This document shows, in pieces, positions 10,083 through 19,889 of a stretch of DNA of 64,000 nt. A model generated the notes under the pieces. The model was not told the origin of the DNA. It ran no database searches and worked only from the letters and a program-made list of their open reading frames with translations. The DNA comes from Isoetes taiwanensis (lineage: Eukaryota; Streptophyta; Lycopodiopsida; Isoetales; Isoetaceae), in NCBI GenBank assembly GCA_021234155.1, contig JAJEKV010000079.1, positions 417,327 through 481,326 on the forward strand, given 5' to 3'. Positions within the stretch are counted from its first letter, which is position 1, and each line of letters begins with the position of its first letter. The position numbers and the translations under genes were made by a program.

Positions 10083-10828
10083 ATACGATGTACTTCGTGC
10101 ATTTTAATACAAATGTTGGTAATGCTAACAATGACGACTCCTAGTTAGCACCTAGAGGAGACGATCATTAAATTCTATATGTCAAATATTATGCACATCC
10201 TCCTCGCAATCCTTCCGATAGGCTATGTCTATTGGTCTTCGTGGTGCAATAAAACCCATTCAATTCAATTCTTTTTTCCCCCTTTTGGTATACATTATAT
10301 CGGGAGGAATAAAGAACGGCTGGAACATGGGCTCAAAAGAAGCCACATAGGCTCAAGCATTGCCTCTAGACTAGAACATGCAAAGAGTCTTCAATGGTAT
10401 CTTAGTTACTCCGATTTTCTCTAACCTTAAACCAGTGCCACCACCAAGTTAACCCGATCATTGCTTAATTTGATGCTATCCACTAGCTTTTCATTTAGGA
10501 TCACCGCTTCACCTTTCAAACAGATAATAATAATGGTATTTTGTAGGGTGAACAAGTCCAAATACATAGAGTGAAACATGAGGAGCCTACAGACGCTTGA
10601 ACGTGTAGGCGCTTTTTGCATTTCCCTTTAGGGTCTAACATGCTACCTAGGTTCAAACAAGCTCTTAGGCTCAAGCATTGTCTAGGCTCAAACATGCCCC
10701 CAAGATCAAACATGTACACAACAAAAATAAAAATAGTTAAACGACGCCGCTATAACAAAATACGCCGCGATGGCGACGATTGACGCTCTGATGCACGCAT
10801 ACGCCGACGCTTAAAACTCATTTCTTAG
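10083..10828 (+). other. Spacer between CACTA coding end and the tandem array
   Basis: No gene recognised. It holds four or five short GGCTCAAGCATTG / GCTCAAACATG-type words (10330-10710). At 10741-10815 there is a CpG-rich stretch containing CGCCGCTATAACAAAATA, which recurs at 18919 just beyond the array, then GCCGCGATGGCGACG. It may be the CACTA subterminal region, but no terminal inverted repeat was found. Confidence 0.4.
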
Positions 10829-13800
10829 TTGGGTGAACATGAGTGGTCTTCGTCACGTAACTTGGTCCCTAGGGCAACGCCGACGCTCGAGTCCATTGGC
10901 GAGCCAAATCGCAACGAGAGGGGAGGTCGCCCGTCCGGCCCCCGTGGCCTTGGGGAGAGGGAAATTCGGGCAAGCAGCCCCGGGATTTTAGGGTCCGTGC
11001 TCGGGGCCAACACCCCCACTCCACGCCAAGTCACACGCAAGGTCCCGCCTCGACCGGACAGGAGAGGGCCTCCAAAACGAACCCCGTGGGGCTGCCGTGT
11101 TCTAGAAGGGTTTGCGCTTTGGGGGCCGACTTGGTCTGCTGCACTTGGGACCGGCCGGTAGCCGCAGCCGAGAATACTCGAGCAAGGGGAACCGGGACGG
11201 AGCGAGTTTGGGCCCGCCCTCCTCCGGATGTGGCAAGTAGAAGTCTGGGGGCTTTGCGCTGGCAAAGACATTCATAAATTCACCAATTAATGCATTGTAC
11301 CTAAAATAAATTCTGATTTTTGCCACTGGAATCCTAATCCATTTCAAAGACACACCCAATTTTAGAAATTTTCTGAGAAGGTCTAGGTCAAAGGGTTAGC
11401 ATTAGAACTGGCGGGGCAGCCCGGGTGTGGCAACCCGAGCCGGCACCCCTTCCCCAAGTCAAACGAGGCGGGGACCTTGCGTGGATCCTCACAAGAGGGG
11501 AGAGTGGGACCCCAAGAGGCGGGATCCAAAAAGTTCCCGGAGGCAGTTCTTCCCCGGCAGCTCCTGGGGTGCACGCTAATGACCACCCTCCTGAGCCCCG
11601 GTTCCCTATCAGGCAACCGCTGATCCTCCGCTCCCCCTTCGGAAGGCCCAAAAGATTCCAGACGGTCCGGGAGAACTTGTCAAAACCGCTGGGCCCCGAG
11701 GTCGGCTTTGTAGAAACCGGGCATTGTCTTGTCGCTCGGGCACCGGGAGGTTCGGGGAATGGCAAATCGACCGCCAAATCGTCCGAATGGCGTAAATTAC
11801 CCTAGGGAGCAAGTTACAAGGTCGGTTTTGCAAAAGAAAGAAACACTCACGCCTCCACGACAAGATCCCCGCATCCACATCCTAGGCCAATTGACTACGA
11901 GTGTGGATGGAAGTGAGCTACTTTGGCTTCTTGGAGGTCGGGTGGTCTTCGGGCCACGGAACTTGGTCCCCTGTGGCAACGCCGACGCTCGAGTCCATTG
12001 GCGTAGTCAAATCGCATTCGAGAGAGGGGAGGGCTCGGCCCGGCCCCGTGGCCTGGGGAGGGAAATTCGGGCAAGCAGCCGGGATTTTAGGGTCCGTGCT
12101 CAAGGCCAACACCCCCCACTCCATCGCCAAGTCACCAAGCCAAAGGTCCCCACCGGACCGGACAAGGGGAGAGGGCCTCCAAAACGAAACCCCGTGGGCT
12201 GCCGTGCCCTAGAAGGGTTTGGCGCTTTGGGGCCGTAGACTTGGTCTGCTGCACTTGGGACCCTGGCCGAGAAGCCGCAGCCGAGAATACGGAGCAAGGG
12301 GAACTGACGGAGTAGAGTTTGGGCCTGTCCTCCTCCCGATGTGGCAAGTAGAAGTGGGGGCTTTTGCAAGTGGCAAGACATTCATAAATTCGTAATTAAT
12401 GCATTGTACCAAAAATAAATTCTGATTTTTTTGCTACTGGAATCCTAATCCATTTCCAGCACACAGCCCAATTTTCGAAATTTTCTGGAGAAGGTCTAGG
12501 TCAAAGGGTTAGCATTAGAACGGTCGGGGCAGCCCAAGGTGGCAACCGCAGCCGGCACCCTTCCCCAAGTCAAACGAGGCCAGACCTGCGTGGGATCCCT
12601 CACAAGAGGGGAGAGTGGGACCCCAAGAGGCGGGATCCAAAAGTTCCCGAGGCAGCCTTCGCAGCGGGCCCCGGGGCCGTGACGCTAATGACCACCCCCC
12701 TGAGCCCTGGGGTTCCCCTATCCCGGCCAGATTTGATCCTCCGCTCAGGGGCCCTCTGAAGGCCCAAAAGATTCCAGATCGGCCCGGAGAACTTGTCAAA
12801 CCCAAGGCCCCGGAGGTCGGCCTTGTAGAAACCGGGCAGATGTCTTGTCGCTCGGGCACGGGGAGGCTCGAATGGCAAATCGACCCTCGCCAAATCGCCC
12901 GGAATGGCGAAATTACCCTAGGGAGCAAGTTACAAGGTCGGGTTTTGCAAAAGAAAAAAACACTCACGCCCTCCACGACAGTATCCCGCATCCACATCCT
13001 AGGCCAATTGACTACGAGTGTGATGGAAGTGAGCTACTTTGGCGCTTCTTGGAGGTCGGGTGGTCTTCTGGCCACGGAACTTGGTCCCAGGGGCAACGCC
13101 GACGTTCGAGTCCATTGGCAGAGCCAAATCGCGATTCCGGAGAGGGGAGGTCGCCCGTCCGTCCCCAGGGCCTTGGGGAGAGGAAATTCGGGGCAAGCAG
13201 CTTCCGGGGGGATTTTAGGGGTCCGCTCAAGGCCAACACCCCCACTCCACGCCAAGTCGGTGGGCGCCAAGGTCCCTACCGGACCGACAGGAGAGGGCCT
13301 CCAAAACGTAAAACCCCGTGGGTTGCCGTGTTCTAGAAGGGTTTGCGTTTTTGGGGTCGGAGACTTGGTCTGTTGCACTTGGGACCTGGCCGAGAAGCCG
13401 CAGCCGGTGAATACGGAGCAAGGGGAACCGACGGAGCGGGAGTTTGGGCCTGTCCTCCTCCCGATATGGCAAGTAGAAGTCTGGGGGCTTTGGTAGTGGC
13501 AAGACATTCATAAATTTGCAATTAATGCATTGTACGAAAATAAATTCTGATTTTTTTGCCACTGGAATCCTAATCCATTTCCAGCAACACAACCCACCCT
13601 TTTCAAATTTTCGGAGAAGGTCTAGGGTCAAAGGGTTAGTGATTAATCGGTCGGGCATGGTTCAAGGTAGGTGGCAACCGAAATGGGGCACCCTTCCCCA
13701 AGTCAAACGAAAGGACCTTGGTGTGGATCCCCTCACAAGAGGGGAGAGTCCTGGACCCCAAGAGGCGGATCCAAAAGTTCCCAGGCAGCTCCTTCCTCGG

Positions 13801-16800
13801 AAGCCGCCTCCTGGGTCGTGACGCTAATGACCACCTCCCTGAGCCCTGCCTCCCCTATCCCACCATTGATCCTCCGATGGCCCCTCTTCGAAGGCCCAAA
13901 AGATTCCAGATCGGTCCCCGAGAACTTGTCAAAACCGGGCGCCCCGAGGTCGGCCTTGTAGAAACCGCATTGTCTTGTCGTCGGGCACCGGGAGGTTCTG
14001 GAATGGCAAATCTAACCCCGCCAAATCGTCCTGAATGGCCAAATTACCCTAGGGAGCAAGTTACAAGGTCGGTTTTGCAAAAGAAAGAAACACCCCACGC
14101 CTCCACCTACAAGATCCCTCGCATCCACATCCTAGGCCAATTGACTACGAAAGTGTGATGGAAGTGAGCTACTTTGGCTTTGAGGTCGGGTGGTCTTCTG
14201 CCACTTAACTTGGTCCCCGTGGCAACGCCGACGCTCGAGTCCATTGGCGAGTCAAATCGCTATCCGAGAGGGAGGTCGCCTCGGCCCGGGCCCCCCGTGG
14301 CCTTGGGGAGAGGGCCCGGGGCAAGTAGCCTTGGGATTTTAGGGTCCGCGGCTCAAGGCCAACACCCCACTCCACGCCAAGTCACGCCAAGGTCCCGCCT
14401 CGACCGATAGGAGAGGGCCTCCAAAACGTAAAACCCGTGGGTTGCCGTGTTCTAGAAGGGTTTGGCGCTTTGGGGGCCGAGACTTGGTCGCTGTAACTTG
14501 GGACTCGCCGAGAAGCCGCACCGAGAATACGGAGCAAGGGGAACCGACGGAGCGGAGTTTGGGCCCCGTCCCCTCCCTCCGTGGCAAGTAGAAGTCGGGG
14601 GGCTTTTGGTAAAGTGGCAAGACATTCATAAATTCGCAATTAATGCATTGTACCTAAAATAAATTCTCGATTTTTTGCCACCGGAATCCTAATCCATTTC
14701 CAACACACAGCCCAATTTTCAAATTTTCTTGAGAAGGTCTAGGTCAAAGGGTTAGCATAGGAATCTGGCCGGGCAGCCCGCTGTAGCAACCGTTGGGCAC
14801 CCTTCCCCAAGTCAAACGAGGCCAGGGACCTTGCGGTGGATCCCTCACAAGAGGGGGAGAGTCCCGGACCCCAAGAGGCGGGATCCAAAAGTTCCCGAGG
14901 CAGCCCTTCCCCGCGCCAAGCCCCGGGTCGCAGACGCTTTAATGACCACCCTCCCGAGAGCCTGGCCTCCCCCTATCCCACCGCTGGATCCTCCGTTCAG
15001 GGGCCCCTCTTCGGGAAGGCCCAAAAGATTCCAGATCGGTCCGGGAGAACTTGTCAAACCGCGGGGCGTCCTGAGGTCGGCCTTGTAGAAACCGCAGTGT
15101 CTTGTCGTTCGGGCACCGGGGAGGCTCCGGAATGGCAAATCGACCCTGCCAAATCGTCCGGAATGGCGAAATTACCCTAGGGAGCAAGTTACAAGGTCGG
15201 TTTTGCAAAAGAAAGAAACACTCACGCCCTCCACGACAAGATCCCCGCATCCACATCCCGGGCCAATTGACTACGAAAGTTTGATGGAAGTGAGCTACTT
15301 GGCGCTTCTTGGAGGTCGGGTGGTCTTCTCGCCACGAACTTGGTCCCCGTGGCAACGCCGAATGCTCGAGTCCATTGGCAGAGTCAAATCGCTGATTCCG
15401 AGAGGGGAGGTCGCCCGTCCGCCCCTGTGGCCTTGGGAGAGGAAATTCTGGGCAAGCAGCCTTCCCGGGATTTTAGGGTCCAGCTCGGCTAGCCAACACC
15501 CCCCACCCATCGCCAAGTCACGGCGCAAGGTCCCGCCCCGGACCGACAAGGAGAGGGCCTCCAAAACGTAAACCCCGTGGGGTTGCCGTGTTCTAGAAGG
15601 GTTTGGCTTTTTGGGGCCGGAGACTTGGTCCGTTGCACTTGGGACCTAGCCGAAGCCGCACCGGAGAATACTTTGAGCAAGGGGAACCGACACGGAGCGG
15701 AGTTTGGGCCCGTCCCTCCCGATGTGGCAAGTAGAAGTCTGGGGGCTTTTGCAAGGGCAAGACATTCATAAATTCAACTAATGCATTGTACCTAAAATAA
15801 ATTTGATTTTTTTTGCCGCCTGGATTCCTAATCCATTTCCAGCACACGCCCCAATTTTCGAAATTTTTGGAGAAGGTCTAGGTCAAAGGGTTAGTGATAG
15901 AAGGTCAAGGGGCAATGGAGTTTGTGGGAACCGAAGCTGGGGCACCCTTCCCCAAGTCAAACGAGGCGAGGACCTTGCGAGGGATCCCTCACAAGAGGGG
16001 AGAGTCCTGGACCCCAAGAGGCGGGATCCAAAAGTTCCCCGAGGCAGCCCTTCCCGCCGGCCCCCTGGGGAATGACGCTAATGACCACCTCCCGGAGCCC
16101 GGCTCCCTCTATCCCTGCCGTTGATCCTCCGCTTGTGGGCCCCTCTTGGGAAGGCCCAAAGATTCCAGATGGACGTCCGAGAACTTGTCCTGGCTGGAAT
16201 GCCCCGAGGTCGGCCCGGGAAACCGCAAGCGATTGTCTTGTCGCTGCACCGGGGAGGCTCCAGAATGGCAAATCGACCGCCAAATCGTCAGGAATGGCTT
16301 AAATTACCCTAGGGAGCAAGTTACAAGGTCGGTTTTGTAAAAGAAAGAAACACTCATGTCCCTCCACGACAAAGATCCCGCATCCACATCCTAGCCAATT
16401 GACTACGAGTGTGATGGAAGCGAGCTACTTTGGCGCTTTTGGAGGTCGGGTGGTCTTCGGGCCACGGAACTTGGTCCCTGTGGCAACGTCGACGCTCGAG
16501 TCCATTGGAGAAGCCAAATCGTGATTCCGAGAGGGGAGGTCGCCCACCGGCCCCGTGGCCTTGGGGAGAGGAAATTCGGGCAAGCAGCCCGGGATTTTAG
16601 GGTCCGGGCGAAGGCCAACACCCCCACTCCACGCCAAGTCACGCAAGGTCCCCGCCTAACCGACAGTGAGAGGGCCTCCCAAAACGTAAACCCCCGTGGG
16701 CTGCCGTGTTCTAGAAGGGTTTTGCGCTTTGGGGCCGTGACTTGGTCTGCTGCACTTGGGACCGGCCGGCCGAAGCCGCAGTTGAGAATACGGGAGCAAG

Positions 16801-18200
16801 GGGAACTGGGACGGAGCTGGAGTTTGGGCCCTGCCCCTCCTCCGATGTGGCAAGTAGAAGTCTGGGGGGCTTTTGCGGTGGCAAGACATTCATAAATTCT
16901 TAATTAATGCATTGTACCTAAAAAATAAATTTGATTTTTGCCACCGGATTCCTAACCCATCTCCAGCACACAGCCCAATTTTCAAATTTTCGGAGAAGGT
17001 CTAGGTCAAAAGGGTTAGCTAAAAGGTCAAAGGAATGGAGTTTGTGGGATCGTTGTACTTGGGGTTGACCTTGCTCGGGCCGGACGCTATACTTGGTCTA
17101 AGATTGCATTGAGAATATAAGCATCATAACTATTAGAATGAAGATAAATGATTACGTAAAAGCATCATAACTACTAGAATGAAGATAAATGATTACGTTA
17201 AAAGCAAAAAGACTAGTGCGGGTTGGGGGGGTTAGATTTGGTTGCTGTTTGTGATGATGGTTGTGTTTCAAAGATCAAGGCATATGGATAGAGAGAATGC
17301 CCTTGTTCAACGGGACTGCCCCTAAAAGTTTTATTTGGACATGGATGGCATAATTAACTTGTAATGAACACGGGGGCAAGCAAGCCTGGGAGTTTAGGGT
17401 CCCGGAAGGCCAACACCCCACTCCATGTCAAGATACCTGCAAGGTCCCCACCAAATCGACAAAGGAGAAAACCTCCAAACAGTAAACCCCGCGGACTTGC
17501 CGATTCTAGAAGGGTTTTTGTTTTGGGGCCGAAGTTTTTGGTCTTCCGCCACGTAACTTGGTCCCCTAGGGCAATGTCTATCGCTCGGGAGTCCATTGGT
17601 GCAGTCAAATCTAGCTCGGGAGAGGGGAGGTCGCTGGGCCCGGCCCCCGTGGCCTTGGGGAGAGGAAATTCGGGGCAAGCAGCCCGGGATTTTAGGGTCC
17701 GCGGCTCAAGCATCAACACCCCCACTCCACGTCAAGTCAACCAGCAAGGTCCCCCCCCCGAATCGGACAAGGAGAGGGGCCTCCAAAACGTAAACCCCGC
17801 GGGTTGCCGTGTTCTAGAAGGGTTGGCGCTTTGGGGGGTCGGTGACTTGGTCTCTGCTGCACTTGGGACTGGGCCGAGAAGCCGCAGCCGGTGAATAATG
17901 AGCAAGGGGAACCGATTGTTTGGAGTTTGGGGCCCGCCCTCCTCCCCGGGGTGGCAAGTAGAAGCGGGGGCGCTTTTGCAGGGCAAGACATTCATAAATT
18001 CGGCATTAATGCATTGTAACAAAAATAAATTTCGATTTTTGCCAAATGGATTCCTAATCCATCTCCATCACACAAACCAATTTTCAAATTTTTGGAGAAG
18101 GTCTAGGTCAAAGGGTTAGCTAAGGTCAAAGGAATGGAGTTTGTGGGATCGTTGTACTTGGGGTTGACCTTGGCTCGCCGGACGCTATACTTGGTCTAAG
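10829..18200. repeat. Tandem array of a GC-rich unit of about 1.1 kb, at least 7 copies
   Basis: The word GTCCATTGG with its context (ACGCTCGA before it) recurs at 10891, 11993, 13110, 14239, 15370, 16500 and 17591, giving spacings of 1102, 1117, 1129, 1131, 1130 and 1091. A second anchor, GACATTCATAAATT followed by TTAATGCATTGTA, recurs at about 11268, 12378, 13502, 14622, 15762, 16886 and 17988. Each unit is mostly GC-rich with one AT-rich segment of about 150 bp ending near AGAAGGTCTAGGTCAAAGGG. Copies differ mainly by small insertions and deletions, so no frame is kept from copy to copy; the ORFs inside are not genes. The family is unknown to me. It could be a satellite or an expanded internal repeat of a transposon. 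Confidence 0.92.
17010..17560. repeat. Variant segment in the last array unit with a 41-bp doubling
   Basis: After the AT-rich segment, this unit carries GGTCAAAGGAATGGAGTTTG and TTGTACTTGGGGTTGACC instead of the usual GC-rich half. GCATCATAACTA.TAGAATG is then doubled at 17121 and 17162 (period 41). The same variant words return at 18123-18200, so the right end of the array is built from a different unit type. Confidence 0.75.
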
Positions 18201-18469
18201 ATTGCATTGGACGTAAAACCCCGCGGACTTGCCGCATTCTAGAAGGGTTTTGTTTTGGTTTTTCTCGCCTCCCTAAAGCTATTTTGACATGGATGGCATA
18301 ACTAACTTGTAATGAACTGGTTTTGTTTCTAAACAATTGTACCTTGATGAAAGATTGCTTCATAGTTTCCAAGTGAAAATTTTTAATGTGTCCAAGACCG
18401 CCTTTGTTGCCCCCGGGTCAAAGACTCGCTTTTTTCGATGCACACTCTTTTAGTTATGCATTTTATTGC
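18201..18469. other. Array edge, no gene
   Basis: Holds one more fragment of the unit (CCGCGGACTTGCCG..TCTAGAAGGGTT, about 18218-18250, also seen near 17487-17515), then unique sequence. Confidence 0.5.
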
Positions 18470-18860
18470 ATTTATGGTTTATAAATTCGTAGTTAATGCA
18501 TGGCATGGAATTAAATTATGTTTTGGTCACCGCTTCCATGGTCATCACCAAGATACAGAAAATTTCCAAAATTTTCTGGATAAGGTCCGCACTCCAAGCG
18601 CTAGTTAGAACGGGTCCCGGGTTTCCCGAGTTGGGCAAGCATGACTGCACCCTTTCCCCAAGTCAAACAAGGCGACTTTGAATGGCCACTCAAGAGGGAG
18701 AGTCCCGGCCCCCGTGAGAGACGGACCCTAAAACGTTCTCAGGCGCCGTCTCGCACCGCCTGGGATCGTGATGCTAACGAACACCCTCCCCGGCTCGCCC
18801 CCTATATATTCAATCGCTGAATCCTCCGTCAAGGGATCCAAACCGTGACTGCTCAAATAA
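18470..18860. repeat. Diverged partial copy of the array unit
   Basis: Reads through the same landmarks as the array unit but with many substitutions: TTATAAATTCGTAGTTAATGC, AAATTTTCTGGATAAGGTC, CCTTTCCCCAAGTCAAAC, AGAGGGAGAGTCCCGG, GCTAACGAACACCCTCCC and GAATCCTCCGTCAAGGG. It is clearly older or of another subfamily than the seven main copies. Confidence 0.8.
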
Positions 18861-18899
18861 GCCTAGGGACAAACTTTTAATGAGCTTCACATTAAAAAA

Positions 18900-19440
18900 A
18901 AAGATGCAAAACAATAACGCCGCTATAACAAAATATCGTCACGGACGCCAAGGTACATCGCTAGATAGGCCAATCCAGGATGATTGAGATGCCTTTGATG
19001 AACTTATGGCGGTTATGCCTGGATCCTTTGCGGATGAGTCTTTATGATTCATGAGGGATTCGATCGACGATTTCGAGAAGCGGATTGATGATGTCGATCC
19101 TACGCAGAGCCGGATAAAGCTCGATTGGTATGGTTTTGTCGTTTGTTGATGCCTGACTTTTCCTTTATATTTATGCCGACGCCTGACGCCCGGATGCCTG
19201 CTGGTTTTCCTGACGCCAGAGCTTTATTCGTGATCTTTACGCGACGCCTCTCGATTTCAGCGATATGCTTTGATCGATCTGAGGAAAGCGATCGACGCCC
19301 CTCGATATGATCGTGGATCTGATGATTCTCGACTGATCTGATCCTCGATCTGATAAAAAGCGCTGATCGATCCGCCGAAGATCTCGAAGCGATCCTCTCG
19401 GCATTGACGCTGATTTTATTTTAACTGATAGATCTCGTGC
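18900..19440. other. CpG- and GATC-rich patch right of the array
   Basis: Starts with CGCCGCTATAACAAAATA (18919), the same motif as left of the array (10745). From about 19040 CGATC, GATCTGA and GACGCC words crowd together, with more than ten GATC between 19250 and 19440. Some frames look coding (AFDELMAVMPGSFADES near 18990-19040) but are soon interrupted and match nothing I know. Confidence 0.5.
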
Positions 19441-19547
19441 CAGGCTGGCCTTATTTCTTGGTAAGTATTATTCGCAGACTTTGCATTTTATTTTTATAGT
19501 TTTAAGTAGGTTAAAAAAATTGGATGGAGTGGTTGTTCATAAGTAAC

Positions 19548-19885
19548 GGCCTCCACCTAGTGGGGAGGACCATAAAACGTGTTCAAGTCCACCACCATAA
19601 ATCATAAATGTTTCCTAGGTTAATGAGTATTTGTTCATGGGGAGTATATTTGGCCCACCTAGAGTGGAGAGGACCACGCACTCCTGTTCAAGTCCACTTC
19701 CGGCCCACTTGTTATTTTTTAGGTTTGTAACAGGTCTGTATGGGTTTGTTCGGCACCTGGCCAGCCCACCTTATGCGGAGAGGACCAGGTGTCCCAGTCC
19801 AAGTCCACTTTTCTCTTCTCATTCTAGTAGATGTGGCTACCAAGTAAGGACATGGTCTGGCCCACCGAAGTGGGGGAGGACCAAA
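19548..19885. repeat. Degenerate tandem repeat of about 105 bp, four copies
   Basis: GG(C)CCACCTAG.GTGG.GAGGACC starts at 19548, 19652, 19762 and 19859 (spacings 104, 110, 97). The first two copies also contain GTTCAAGTCC (19581, 19686), and the third has AGTCCAAGTCC, resembling the B box of tRNA-type promoters. No full A box plus B box tRNA fold was found. Confidence 0.75.
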
Positions 19886-19889
19886 CGGG

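Larger units (their letters stand above)
6504..10085 (+). mobile_element. CACTA (En/Spm) transposon remnant
   Basis: Decayed autonomous-type CACTA element carrying a TNP2-like transposase with DUF4218 and DUF4216 regions in the usual order. Its coding sequence begins at the very first bases after the gypsy LTR, so the missing 5' end probably lies upstream of the gypsy insertion, outside the window. No CACTA-type terminal inverted repeat was found downstream; the end is put at the last recognisable coding sequence. Frame changes, stops and probable introns interrupt it throughout. Confidence 0.85.

Noticed and set aside
10825-16895. Long open frames inside the 1.1-kb array (up to 293 aa at 12615-13496)
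   Set aside because: Open only because the sequence is GC-rich; frames are not kept from copy to copy, because indels shift them, and both strands are open at the same places.
19581-19700. tRNA gene at the GTTCAAGTCC words
   Set aside because: No matching acceptor stem, anticodon arm or A box around the B-box-like word.
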